Notes under the pieces: generated by a model
Seen by the model: only the letters and a program-made list of their open reading frames with translations
The model's database searches: none
Told to the model about the DNA's origin: nothing
NCBI RefSeq assembly: GCF_013410115.1
Contig: NZ_JACCCV010000002.1
Location: forward strand, 434,001-498,000
DNA: 64,000 bases
Direction: 5' to 3'
DNA from: Tunturiibacter gelidiferens
GTDB lineage: Bacteria > Acidobacteriota > Terriglobia > Terriglobales > Acidobacteriaceae
Translations under genes and position numbers: made by a program
Part shown: positions 7,804 to 16,037 of the stretch, piece by piece
Numbering within the stretch: the stretch's first letter is position 1
How the letters are laid out: each line of letters starts with the position of its first letter

Positions 7804-9120
7804 ATGTCTTTAACGTTAGTAGATGAAGCCGCAATTACGAAGAACGCCTCTCGCAATATCAGAAAAACTGTGTTGTCGAATGGTTTGTTGGTGCTGACCG
7901 AGAGCATGCCGCATGTGCGGAGCGTCTCGATGGGGGCTTGGGTGGGCTCTGGCTCGCGGGACGAGACGGCTGGGGTGAACGGGGTCTCGCACTTCGTCGA
8001 GCATATGGTTTTCAAGGGCACGACCTCGCGGTCGGCGCAGCAGATTGCCCGGGAGGTAGACACGATCGGAGGCAATCTCGACGCGTTCACCGGGAAGGAG
8101 ACGGTCTGCTTCAACATCAAGGTGCTGGATGAGAATGTGCCGCCGGCGCTGGATGTGTTGTCGGACCTGGTGCTGCACCCGACCTTTGCTCCCGAGGATG
8201 TGGAGCGCGAGAAGGGCGTGATTCTGGAAGAGATCAAGATGGACGAGGATAACCCCGACTATCTGGTGCATGAGGTGTGGACGCAGAACTTCTGGAAGGG
8301 CGATGCGCTGGGAAGGCCGATTCTGGGGACCGCGAAGACGGTTTCAAGCTTTGATCAGCGGACGCTACTGAACTTTTATGCGGGGCAGTTTACTCCGCGC
8401 AATATGGTCTTTTCGGCGGCGGGAAATCTGGAGCATGATGCCTTTGTGGCGCAGGTGGAGAGGGAGTTCGGCTCGCTGGCCGCCAGCGGAGATAGTGTTC
8501 CGGTGAAGGTCGACGCTCCGAGGGCGACGCCGCACATTACGCTGAAGAGGAAAAAATCGCTGGAGCAGGTGCAGTTGTGTTTGGGGATGCCGGCGCCTCC
8601 GGTGAATGATTCGCGGCGGTATGTGGTGTACCTGATGAACACGATGCTGGGCGGCGGGATGAGTTCGCGACTGTTCCAGACGATTCGCGAGGACCGGGGG
8701 CTGGCTTACTCGATCTACTCGGAGATGAATCCGTTCCGGGATACCGGCTCGCTGTGCGTGTATGCGGGGACCTCGGTGGACAAGACGCTGGAGGTGTTGC
8801 AGCTTACCCTGCGGGAGTTGCGACGTCTGAAGGAAGAGACGGTCAGCGAGGTGGAGTTGAAGCGGGCCAAGGACCAGCTGAAGAGCAATATGGTGATTGG
8901 GCTGGAGAGCTCGGGCAGCAGGATGGCTAACCTGGCGCGACAGCAGATGTACTTTGGCAGATTTACGGGCGTGGATGAGATTATGCACGAGATTGAAGCG
9001 GTATCCACGACGGACGTGCAGGAGCTGGCGCAGGAGTTGTTCAAGCCGGAGACGATGGCGTTGACGCTGCTTGGAAATCTTGGCACGATGAAGATCGAGC
9101 GGGAAGATTTGGCCTGCTAG
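7804..9120 (+). CDS. M16 family zinc metallopeptidase (processing-protease-like)
   Basis: 438 aa, the length of single-lobe M16B peptidases (mitochondrial processing peptidase/YmxG-like) rather than two-lobe pitrilysins. The inverted zinc motif HFVEH (H-x2-E-H, about residue 63) is intact and the distal Glu lies in GVILEEIKMDEDNPD (about 140). The C-terminal lobe contains the expected GGGMSSRLFQTIREDRGLAYSIYS stretch in which substrate is held. No signal peptide is visible, so it is probably cytoplasmic. The ATG has AAGGAG five to ten nt upstream. M16B proteins usually act on peptides; the substrate is unknown. Confidence 0.92.
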   Translation: MSLTLVDEAAITKNASRNIRKTVLSNGLLVLTESMPHVRSVSMGAWVGSGSRDETAGVNGVSHFVEHMVFKGTTSRSAQQIAREVDTIGGNLDAFTGKETVCFNIKVLDENVPPALDVLSDLVLHPTFAPEDVEREKGVILEEIKMDEDNPDYLVHEVWTQNFWKGDALGRPILGTAKTVSSFDQRTLLNFYAGQFTPRNMVFSAAGNLEHDAFVAQVEREFGSLAASGDSVPVKVDAPRATPHITLKRKKSLEQVQLCLGMPAPPVNDSRRYVVYLMNTMLGGGMSSRLFQTIREDRGLAYSIYSEMNPFRDTGSLCVYAGTSVDKTLEVLQLTLRELRRLKEETVSEVELKRAKDQLKSNMVIGLESSGSRMANLARQQMYFGRFTGVDEIMHEIEAVSTTDVQELAQELFKPETMALTLLGNLGTMKIEREDLAC

Positions 9121-9177
9121 GTCTCTCTCCTGATAGAGTTTGTTCGGTGGTCGAGATACAGAATTTGCCGAGGTTTG

Positions 9178-9714
9178 ATGAAGACGATGAACGCACGGGA
9201 CCGATTGCGCGCAGGGCTACAGATACGACCGAATGAAGATGGATTTACGCTGATCGAACTGCTGATCGTGATGTCGGTGATGCTGATTCTGATGACGCTT
9301 GCAGTGCCTCAGCTGTTGAAGCTGAGGAAGCAGGCGCAGGAGACGTCGGCGGTTCAGTCGCTGCGGACGATTGGGCAGGCGGAGCTGCAGTACAACTCGG
9401 CTTATCCGGCGAATGGTTTCTCGTGCTCGCTGGCTACGCTGGGTGGGGATCCGAAGTCGGGCGCGCCTACGTCGCAGTCGGCGCAGCTGATTACGCCTGA
9501 TCTGGCGAGCGGACAGAAGGCCGGGTATACGTTTGCGATCACCAACTGCACCAAGGTGACGGTGAACAACCAGGATATGTATACCTCGTTTGAGATTACG
9601 GCGGTTCCGAACTCGATTGGAAAGACCGGTGATCGCGGCTTCTGCACGGACGAAAACAACACCATTCGCTACGACCCGGCGGGCGGAACCAACTGCACAC
9701 AGCCCATCCAGTAA
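9178..9714 (+). CDS. Type IV pilin-like prepilin (GspG/PilA-type)
   Basis: About 178 aa. The prepilin peptidase site is clear: NEDG followed by FTLIELLIVMSVMLILM, with the conserved Glu at +5 and a hydrophobic helix. The leader before the cut is about 22 residues. The mature part is short, with four Cys (two near SCSLATLG and NCTK, two near the C-terminus) that could form disulfides. The ATG at 9178 has GAGG four nt upstream; TTG at 9175 and ATG at 9187 are alternatives. No pilus assembly genes are nearby, so it may be a minor pilin or pseudopilin working with a machine encoded elsewhere. Its stop overlaps the lolA start. Confidence 0.85.
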   Translation: MKTMNARDRLRAGLQIRPNEDGFTLIELLIVMSVMLILMTLAVPQLLKLRKQAQETSAVQSLRTIGQAELQYNSAYPANGFSCSLATLGGDPKSGAPTSQSAQLITPDLASGQKAGYTFAITNCTKVTVNNQDMYTSFEITAVPNSIGKTGDRGFCTDENNTIRYDPAGGTNCTQPIQ

Positions 9715-10349
9715 TGCTGGCGAAGGCTCTACTGATCGCGTCGTTTTGCTGCGCTCCGCTGCTGGTGGCGCAGGAGAACGACGCGTTGGTGCGTAAGGTG
9801 GATGATCACTACAACCATCTCAGTTCCCTGCGGGCTCATTACACCGAGAGCTACGCGGGGATGGGGATGAATCGCACAGAAGAGGGCACGTTGCTGCTGA
9901 AGAAGCCGGGGCGGATGCGGTGGAGCTATGCTGCGCCGGTGGGCAAGGTGTTTGTGCTGGATGGGAAGTTTGCTTGGTTCTACACGCCGGGCGATGCGCA
10001 GGCTACGCGGGTGCCCGCGAAACAGTTGGATGATCTGCGGTCGCCGCTGCGGTTTCTGCTGGGGCATACGCAGCTGAAAAAGGAGCTGGATAACCTGACC
10101 GTGGTGGTGGATGGGACGGGGTTTGTGATCTCGGGTGTGCCGAAGGGGATGGCGCAAAGGGTGAAGCTGCTGTCTCTTTGGGTGACTGCAGCGGGGGCGA
10201 TAGAGCGAATGAAGTTGGAAGAGGTGGATGGGGCGGTGACGGAGTTTGCGTTTACAGGAATGCAGGAGAATGTGCCCCTGAAAGATGGGGATTTTGCGTT
10301 TGTCCCGCCGGATGGGGTGAGTGTGGTGGAGGGGCTGCCGCCGATTTAG
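9714..10349 (+). CDS. lolA: Outer-membrane lipoprotein carrier protein LolA
   Basis: 211 aa periplasmic carrier that moves lipoproteins from LolCDE in the inner membrane to the outer membrane. It has an N-terminal signal peptide (MLAKALLIASFCCAPLLVAQ). The family features LRAHYTESYAGMGMNRTEEG, LLLKKPGRMRWSYAAPVGKV and DGKFAWFYTPGDAQ (residues 38-95) match LolA. Its ATG overlaps the prepilin stop by one base (TAATG), which means translational coupling. No LolB is seen, as is usual outside Gamma- and Betaproteobacteria. Confidence 0.9.
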   Translation: MLAKALLIASFCCAPLLVAQENDALVRKVDDHYNHLSSLRAHYTESYAGMGMNRTEEGTLLLKKPGRMRWSYAAPVGKVFVLDGKFAWFYTPGDAQATRVPAKQLDDLRSPLRFLLGHTQLKKELDNLTVVVDGTGFVISGVPKGMAQRVKLLSLWVTAAGAIERMKLEEVDGAVTEFAFTGMQENVPLKDGDFAFVPPDGVSVVEGLPPI

Positions 10350-10537
10350 CAACAACGGCGGAGGATCAATACTCGATTAATTTTTGAGGGCGGGTATGGG
10401 GAAGGCCTGTCTCGATGAGATTTGACGGGTGCCTGCGGAGAGTTTCGCGGCGGACCGGTAGTAAAATCATGACAATCTTCAAGTCGAATTTGTCGTTGAA
10501 CGCGCGCGCGAGATGCGCAGAAAAGTAGAGATAGATT

Positions 10538-11260
10538 GTGAGCCATGTAGTTTCAGTGAGTCGCCTGAGTACCTCGGAGTTTCATTCGGCTGTTGCTTCG
10601 CTCTCCCCTTCGGTTGCGGTCTTTGACTGCGATGGGACCCTGTGGTCGGGGGATGCCGGATCTTCGTTTATGAAGTGGACGATCGAGACGGGACTGGTCT
10701 CGCGTGAGATGACGGACTGGATCGACTCGCGATATCGGGGATATCTGAAGGGCGAGGTGTCTGAGGTGGCGATCTGCGGGGAGATGGTGCAGATGTACCA
10801 GCGCCTGCGCGAAGACGAGATGCGGCGGGCGGCGAAGAACTTCTTCGCCAGCCACATTGAGGCAAATATTTTCTCAGAGATGAAGGAGTTGGTGGCTGAA
10901 CTTCGTGCAAAGGGTGTCGAGATCTGGGCGGTGAGTTCGACGAATAACTGGGTCATCGAAGAGGGAGTCAAGCGGTTTGGGATTCCGGCTGAACGCGTTC
11001 TGGCAGCGCGTGTGCAGGTGAAGGACGGCGTGGTGACGGATGTGATTCGGGACGTCCCGACTGATGAGGGCAAGGTTGCGTCGCTCGCGCGGGCCGGGGT
11101 GAGCGCGCCGGACGCTGTGTTTGGAAACTCTATCCATGACGCCGCGATGCTGGCGATTGCGAAGCGGGCGTTTCCGGTGAATCCGAGTGCGGCTTTGGTG
11201 GAACGGAGTGCGCAGGAAGGCTGGCCGGTTTACTATCCGGCAACTGTTCGACCGGCCTAA
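10538..11260 (+). CDS. HAD-superfamily phosphatase (SerB-like, HAD-IB type)
   Basis: 240 aa. The HAD nucleophile motif FDCDGTLW has the catalytic Asp pair at about residues 30 and 32. Motif II is the Ser/Thr in AVSSTNNWVIEEGV, and motif III/IV is DEGKVASL plus FGNSIHDAAML. The helical cap between them resembles phosphoserine phosphatase-type HAD-IB enzymes. The substrate cannot be told from sequence; phosphoserine or a related small phosphomonoester is plausible. The start is GTG at 10538 with a weak GTAGAG upstream. It is followed by the Nudix gene after a short gap on the same strand. Confidence 0.82.
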   Translation: MSHVVSVSRLSTSEFHSAVASLSPSVAVFDCDGTLWSGDAGSSFMKWTIETGLVSREMTDWIDSRYRGYLKGEVSEVAICGEMVQMYQRLREDEMRRAAKNFFASHIEANIFSEMKELVAELRAKGVEIWAVSSTNNWVIEEGVKRFGIPAERVLAARVQVKDGVVTDVIRDVPTDEGKVASLARAGVSAPDAVFGNSIHDAAMLAIAKRAFPVNPSAALVERSAQEGWPVYYPATVRPA

Positions 11261-11357
11261 GTAAAGTGAATAGAAGCTTTTGTGCCGCGAATGTCGTCTA
11301 ATCTGTAGTCAGGTGAGAGAGCCGATTCGCAAACTCGAGGAGCACGTTGAGGCCGCG

Positions 11358-11786
11358 GTGCAGAAACCACTCCGATTGGTGGTGGCGGCGTTGATTTTAC
11401 GTGGGGATGCGGACGGAGGCGGACGTGGGGTCGAGGTTCTGATCTGTCAACGCAAGCCAGACCAGCCGATGAGTCTGAAGTGGGAGTTTCCCGGGGGAAA
11501 GATCGAAGCCGGTGAGACCTCAGAGGATGCCCTGGCTCGCGAACTGAATGAGGAGTTGGGAATCACCGCTGTGATTGGCAGGCGGGTGGCTCGGGTGAGG
11601 CACAAGTACCGCAATGGCGGAGCGATCGATCTTCAGTTCTTTGTGGTGCGGGAGTTCGATGGCGCGCTGGAGAACCGGATCTTCAATGACATGCGTTGGA
11701 CGCCTTTGACGGATCTGCCAGGGTACGATTTTCTGGCTGCTGATCTGGGGTTGATTCGGGATCTGTCTGAGGGGAAGTTGCTGTAA
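11358..11786 (+). CDS. Nudix hydrolase, MutT-like ((d)NTP pyrophosphohydrolase)
   Basis: 142 aa from the preferred start. The Nudix box is complete: G, five residues, E, seven residues, then REL-N-EEL-GI, inside GGKIEAGETSEDALAREL. LKWEFPGGK just before it is typical of MutT/8-oxo-dGTPases, which clean oxidised nucleotides from the pool. The reading frame stays open to a TTG at 11280, but a GTG at 11358 has GAGG five nt upstream and gives the usual MutT length, so I choose it; GTG at 11313 is another option. The C-terminal FNDMRWTPLTDLPGYDFLAAD fits the family. Confidence 0.82.
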   Translation: MQKPLRLVVAALILRGDADGGGRGVEVLICQRKPDQPMSLKWEFPGGKIEAGETSEDALARELNEELGITAVIGRRVARVRHKYRNGGAIDLQFFVVREFDGALENRIFNDMRWTPLTDLPGYDFLAADLGLIRDLSEGKLL

Positions 11787-11933
11787 CGCGGACTTCGCGT
11801 TGGGATGGGGCTACCGAGGAGTGAAAGCAGATTCTTCCCCTTCGACTTTGCTCAGGGTGCGAAATGACAACAAGGGAGTATTCGAGCGGCTTGGGTGAAA
11901 AGGTTCGAGTGGTATGGGTGGGTGTAGTGTCTC

Positions 11934-11963
11934 GGGATCCTTCGCTGCGCTCAGGATGACTGC
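11934..11963. repeat. Dispersed repeat of the HPERSEG type, copy 2
   Basis: GGATCCTTCGCTGCGCTCAG plus GATGAC, near-identical to the copy at 7611-7640. A diverged relative (CCTTCGACTTTGCTCAGGGT, then GCGAAATGAC) lies at about 11840-11868 in the same intergenic region. No gene is seen in 11787-12090. Confidence 0.65.
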
Positions 11964-11965
11964 AA

Positions 11966-12080
11966 AGACAAAAGCAGCCGCAGTGCAAAGATGAAAGCAA
12001 CAGCACAACTAAGACGAAAGCAACAGCGCAGCTAAGACGAAAGCAACAGCACGGGTAAGACAAAAGCGACAGCAACGGTA
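11966..12080. repeat. Five tandem copies of a 23-nt repeat
   Basis: Units start at 11966, 11989, 12012, 12035 and 12058, each exactly 23 nt with consensus AGACGAAAGCAACAGC followed by a variable 7-nt end of the form RCRNNTA. The period is not a multiple of three and the region is not part of a convincing gene. It ends 11 nt from the stop codon of the Nramp-related transporter, so it would form the 3' part of that transcript. Confidence 0.85.
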
Positions 12081-12090
12081 ATGCCGCGAT

Positions 12091-13341
12091 TCAGCCGTGG
12101 ACGGTATTCCAGACCAGGATGAGCGAGAGCGATGTGACGATGATGACCGTCGTCCAAGCGATGACGTTGAACCATCGCTTGTTGGTGTATTTGCCCATGA
12201 GGTCGTGCTTGTTGATCAGATTCAGCATGAAGACGAGAACCAGGGGTAGGAGAACGCCGTTGAGCACCTGAGAGAGGATGCTGAATTTGACCAGTGGGAA
12301 GTTCGGGATCAGGACGATGGCAGCGCCGGCAAAGAGCAGCACGCTGTAGAGCCAGTAGAAGAACTTCGCTTCGCTGAAGCTCTTGTCCAGACCGCTCTCG
12401 AAGCCGAGGCCTTCGCAGACGGTGTAGGCGGTCGAGAGGGGCAGGATGGAGGCGGCGAAGAGGGACGCGTTGAAGAGGCCGGCCGCGAAGAGAATGAACG
12501 CGTACTGACCTGCTAGAGGCTTCATGGCTCCGGCGGCGTCTGAGGGGTCGGCGATGTGGCGGATGCCGTGAGTGTAGAGGGTTGCGGCGCAGGCGACGAC
12601 GATGAACCAGGCGACGATGTCGGTGAAGATGGAGCCTACGATGACGTCCAGCCGTGACGCTTTGTACTTGCGGACGCTTACCCCTTTTTCGACGATGGAG
12701 GACTGCAGGTAGAACTGCATCCAGGGGGTGATGGTGGTGCCGATGACGGCGACGGTGGTGTAGACATAGTCTTTGTCGGACCAGACGTTCCGTGGGGGCA
12801 GCTTGACGGTTTCGACGAGGGCGAGGTGCCAGTCCGGGCCGCTGAGCACTCCGGTGATGATGTAGGCGATGTAGAAGACGCTGGCGATGAGGAAGACCTT
12901 TTCGACACTCTTGTAGTCGCCTTTGACGACCAGTATCCAGACGATGAAGGCGCAGACAGGGACGCTGGCGTACTTGGAGATGTGGAAGAGCTGCATGCTG
13001 CCGGCGATGCCGGAGAACTCGGTGATGACGTTGGTGAAGTTCACCACGATGAGCAGGATCATGATGACGAAGGTGATGCGGAGGCCGAACTCTTCGCGGA
13101 TGAGGTCGCTGAGGCCTTTGCCGGTGACGACGCCCATGCGGGCGCACATCTCCTGCACGACGATGAGGGCGAGGGTGATGGGGATCATCGTCCAGAGGAG
13201 CGTGTAGCCGAACTGCGCGCCTGCTGCGGAGTAGGTGAGGATGCCGCCGGCGTCGTTGTCCACGTTGGCCGTGATGAAGCCGGGGCCGAGCACGGCAAAG
13301 ATGAGAATGAGTCGGGTTCTCCAGGTGCGCCAGGGGCTCAT
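12091..13341 (-). CDS. Nramp-family divalent metal transporter with altered metal-site motifs (NRMT-like)
   Basis: 416 aa inner-membrane protein with about 11 hydrophobic helices, SLC11/Nramp fold. Helix 1 reads GPGFITANVDNDAGG: aligned with the canonical helix, the DPGN metal site becomes DAGG (Asp30 kept, Pro and Asn lost). In helix 6 GTTITPWMQFYLQ replaces the usual MPH: Met becomes Thr and His becomes Trp. Loss of the helix-6 Met is a feature of Nramp-related magnesium transporters and is known to relax selection against Mg and Ca, so Mg2+ is a likely substrate (inference). It belongs to a co-directional run with a PRC/MgtE-N/CBS protein, now separated from it by three sugar genes. ATG start at 13341. 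Confidence 0.88.
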   Translation of the reverse strand: MSPWRTWRTRLILIFAVLGPGFITANVDNDAGGILTYSAAGAQFGYTLLWTMIPITLALIVVQEMCARMGVVTGKGLSDLIREEFGLRITFVIMILLIVVNFTNVITEFSGIAGSMQLFHISKYASVPVCAFIVWILVVKGDYKSVEKVFLIASVFYIAYIITGVLSGPDWHLALVETVKLPPRNVWSDKDYVYTTVAVIGTTITPWMQFYLQSSIVEKGVSVRKYKASRLDVIVGSIFTDIVAWFIVVACAATLYTHGIRHIADPSDAAGAMKPLAGQYAFILFAAGLFNASLFAASILPLSTAYTVCEGLGFESGLDKSFSEAKFFYWLYSVLLFAGAAIVLIPNFPLVKFSILSQVLNGVLLPLVLVFMLNLINKHDLMGKYTNKRWFNVIAWTTVIIVTSLSLILVWNTVHG

Positions 13342-13399
13342 TGCTTATCCTTGCGTGCGGACGAGTGTCGCGGGAAGTTTTGTTGGTTGGAGACCTGTG

Positions 13400-13458
13400 G
13401 GATCGCCCCTATCAGGCTAACTCATCTTGATGCCCGGCGTTGAGGGAGTGGGCGATCC
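13400..13458 (-). promoter_or_regulatory. Possible structured leader of the Nramp-related gene
   Basis: On the minus strand GGATCGCCC pairs with GGGCGATCC (9 nt each, positions 13458-13450 and 13408-13400), enclosing 41 nt that can form a smaller stem (CTCAAC with GATGAG, one mismatch). It sits 58 nt before the transporter start codon in the 132-nt gap after the aldo/keto reductase gene. I could not match it to the yybP-ykoY Mn or M-box Mg riboswitch consensus. No U-run follows, so it is not an obvious terminator. Confidence 0.35.
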
Positions 13459-13473
13459 TTTTGAACCTGGTAT

Positions 13474-14469
13474 CTAGCTTGCACCTGCTTGTGTCAGCGA
13501 TAGCTGGTTTCGTTCGGTTTGCACCAGGCGGTGGAACTCTCTTGCAGGGGCTTCAAGGGATCTATCTTCTGCCGTTTTCACGTTGAGCTGAATGTGGCGC
13601 GGGTTTTTTGAGGAGAAGAGGATGACGCTCTTGGGGTTCATGACAAGCGCGGCCTTGAGCATGAGATGGGCGAGATCCTGAGGGTTATTGAGGTCTGCGT
13701 TCGTCGATGCAGACCAACCCTGGCAGAGCTGTTTGTCTTCGGACAGAGCGCGATGAAGCGAACGGAAGTTCTCAGTTAGAGCGCGATGATGAATGCGGAA
13801 GGGCGAGGTCGGAGCGGTCTCTATTTCAGGGTCGAGAACAGACCACTCGTACTGCAGGGTGCGGCAGTAAGCGGGATGTTCGGTTAAGAGCGACGGGATT
13901 TTGTCGACACTACTTCCTATTCCGAAAGTGCCGATTGTTCCTCTTTGCACCTCCTGCTCGAGGAGACTGAGGAGGGCGTCGTCGTGGAGATCGGCTGCTG
14001 AGATCTCGTGAAGCAGCCAGAGATCGATGTGGTCCGTTCGCAGGGCGACCAGGCTGTGTTCGAGCGAAGTTTTGGCTTGCTGCGGCGTGAAGGTGGTCTT
14101 CTCGTTCGTGCGTGTCGCGGCGTTCGCGGCTAGAGCGAGACGGTGCTTCAGGCTGGGAAGGGTTTTGGTGAGAGGGCCGACTACGCGGCGGGCAACCGAT
14201 ATTAGCGAAGAATTTTTTGCTGGCGGGATTCCATATTTAGTGGTGACGGTGACCTGGGGGCGATGGCGTTGGAGGAACTCGCCGAGGCAGCCTTCGGCCT
14301 CTCCATAACCGTACATGGGTGCGACGTCGAAGTGGCGAATGCCCGCGTCATAGGCCGATTCCAGGATGGCGAGGGAGTCACGGCGTCCCATCGCGCCCAT
14401 CAAGCTGGAACAGCCGAAGCCGAGACGGGTGGTGGTGCGACCGGTATCTCCGAGTGCGATCTGCTCCAT
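13474..14469 (-). CDS. Aldo/keto reductase
   Basis: 331 aa NAD(P)H-dependent oxidoreductase of the AKR fold. The catalytic tetrad is present: Asp and Tyr in FDVAPMYGYGEAE, Lys in TTKYG, His in LWLLHEIS. The reading frame is open upstream to 14700, but those 77 codons are Arg/His/Pro-rich antisense of nothing conserved and lie inside the GMC gene; the ATG at 14469 has GGAGA five nt upstream and begins MEQIALGDTG, as expected for the family. It follows the GMC oxidoreductase by 29 nt and belongs to the same cassette as the glycosyltransferase upstream. The substrate is unknown; a sugar or glycan aldehyde/ketone is plausible given the neighbours. Confidence 0.87.
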   Translation of the reverse strand: MEQIALGDTGRTTTRLGFGCSSLMGAMGRRDSLAILESAYDAGIRHFDVAPMYGYGEAEGCLGEFLQRHRPQVTVTTKYGIPPAKNSSLISVARRVVGPLTKTLPSLKHRLALAANAATRTNEKTTFTPQQAKTSLEHSLVALRTDHIDLWLLHEISAADLHDDALLSLLEQEVQRGTIGTFGIGSSVDKIPSLLTEHPAYCRTLQYEWSVLDPEIETAPTSPFRIHHRALTENFRSLHRALSEDKQLCQGWSASTNADLNNPQDLAHLMLKAALVMNPKSVILFSSKNPRHIQLNVKTAEDRSLEAPAREFHRLVQTERNQLSLTQAGAS

Positions 14470-14498
14470 TGTTCTCCGTTTGTTGTTTGCTGAAGAGC

Positions 14499-16037
14499 TT
14501 AGCTGAGATGATCGCTCAGCCGCAGGGCCAGCGCGAGGACGGTGTGGGTGGGGTTGGAGAAGCCTGAGCTGGGGAAGACGGCTGAGCTGCAGATGTAGGT
14601 GTTGGAGAGTCCATAGAGGCGGAGGTCGGTGTCGACGATGCCGGTGGCGTCCGAGGGGGACATGCGCATGCCGCCCATGTGGTGGTTGCTGTCGTCGCAA
14701 CGGGCGAGGAAGTCGGGGCTGCCGGACATCAGGTCTTCGTTGGGGATGATGCGGGCAACGTCGGCGAGGGCGCGCTGGGCGATGAGGACGTACTGCCGGA
14801 TGGTGTCGAGTTCCCTTTCGGAGATCTGCCAGTCGAAGCGAATTCGAAAGAGGCCGAGGGGGTCGGGCTGATCGGTGAGGGCGATGCTACTGTGGGAGCT
14901 TGGCTCCTGCTCGCAATGGACGCGAAGGAAGATGCGGACATCTGGAGGGCTGTAGGCGCGGCGTTTTACTTTGTAGCGCCAGGCCTGGTGGACGAGCATG
15001 GGGAGATGGTTTGCGGTGTGGCGGAGGTTGTCGCGAGTGACTTCGCCGAAGCGTCCGCGCATGAGGTTGCGGATGGTTGATTTCGCCTGGCCGCGGGCTT
15101 TTCCTGTGTCCTCAAACGACATCGTGGAACCGATATTGAGGGTGCCGTGTGCGGCCTGCGCCTGCGGCAGGAGGCGTAGCTTGGGGAGGTACTTGAAGCC
15201 GCGGGCGAAGATGGGATCGAAGGTGTCGTGGAAGCGCTTCGCGTCGAGCGGCTCGATGGCGGCGGCGTTGCAGTCGATGTGATCCTGAAAGTGTTGGCCC
15301 AGGAGACCGGAGCGGTTCCAGGGCAGGCCGCCGGGGCGAGGTTGAAGGAAGAAGCGGGAGCTTTCGATACCGCCGAGCGCAAAGATGAAATGCGGGGCGC
15401 GGAAGACGGCTTCAATGCCGGTGAGGGTGCTCGCGCGGAGGCCGGTGGCGGCTGCGCCCTCCGTCAACAACTCGACGGCGCTGGCGTGAAGCCAGAGGTG
15501 GATGTTCGGGTGGTCGTTGAGAGTCTTGTGATGGAGGCGGGCGAAGTTGGGCTCAGGACACCAGCGCGAGAGGTAGGCTTCGAGATCTTCAAACTGTGTG
15601 AAGGGAAGGTTTAGATCTTTCCAGACTTCCGCGTCGCTGCGTTCGACTTTGGCCAGCCCCTCGAGGGCGAGGGCGCGCTCGTAGAAGGAGGTCAACGTGG
15701 ACTTTGGGAAGGGCCAGCCGCTTTCGGGGACGCCGGGGCGGGGCGTGAAGTCGAGGGCGTCGAGCTCGAGGATCTGGCCTCCCCAGCGGACTGTGGTTCC
15801 CCCTTTCACGCGGATGCGTCCGGTGTGGATGCCGCGGTGCGGGAGCCCGGCGATCTCGCTGTCGTAGAGGGACTGGGAGGAGTCTTCGCGGGTTGCGCCG
15901 CCGCCTTCGAGGAGGAGAACTGTCTTGCCCTTGCGGGCTGACTCTACGGCGAGTGTGATGCCAGCGGCTCCGGCGCCGACGATGCAGAGGTCCGCAGCGA
16001 GAACGGTGGGCGACTCGTGAAGAAGATCGAAGATCAC
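14499..16037 (-). CDS. GMC-family FAD-dependent oxidoreductase
   Basis: 512 aa. The Rossmann FAD motif IVGAGAAGITLA is at residues 19-30, a second FAD contact is in GGTTVRWGGQI (about 78-88), and the C-terminal FAD/active-site region has SNHHMGGMRM and SNPTHTVLALALRL with the expected His and Asn/His pair. GMC enzymes oxidise alcohols, often sugars or polyols, to carbonyls. The GTG start overlaps the glycosyltransferase stop by four bases (GTGA), so translation is coupled. There is no signal peptide or Tat motif, so it is cytoplasmic. With the following aldo/keto reductase it could catalyse an oxidation-reduction (epimerisation-like) pair on a sugar (inference). Confidence 0.88.
   Translation of the reverse strand: MIFDLLHESPTVLAADLCIVGAGAAGITLAVESARKGKTVLLLEGGGATREDSSQSLYDSEIAGLPHRGIHTGRIRVKGGTTVRWGGQILELDALDFTPRPGVPESGWPFPKSTLTSFYERALALEGLAKVERSDAEVWKDLNLPFTQFEDLEAYLSRWCPEPNFARLHHKTLNDHPNIHLWLHASAVELLTEGAAATGLRASTLTGIEAVFRAPHFIFALGGIESSRFFLQPRPGGLPWNRSGLLGQHFQDHIDCNAAAIEPLDAKRFHDTFDPIFARGFKYLPKLRLLPQAQAAHGTLNIGSTMSFEDTGKARGQAKSTIRNLMRGRFGEVTRDNLRHTANHLPMLVHQAWRYKVKRRAYSPPDVRIFLRVHCEQEPSSHSSIALTDQPDPLGLFRIRFDWQISERELDTIRQYVLIAQRALADVARIIPNEDLMSGSPDFLARCDDSNHHMGGMRMSPSDATGIVDTDLRLYGLSNTYICSSAVFPSSGFSNPTHTVLALALRLSDHLS

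Noticed and set aside
12826..13443. Plus-strand 205-codon frame over the transporter gene and leader
   Set aside because: Asp/Glu/Gly-rich antisense shadow of the transporter gene.
13474..14700. Longer aldo/keto reductase frame with 77 extra N-terminal codons
   Set aside because: The extension is Arg/His/Pro-rich, lies inside the GMC gene, and the ATG at 14469 has a good Shine-Dalgarno site and the family N-terminus.
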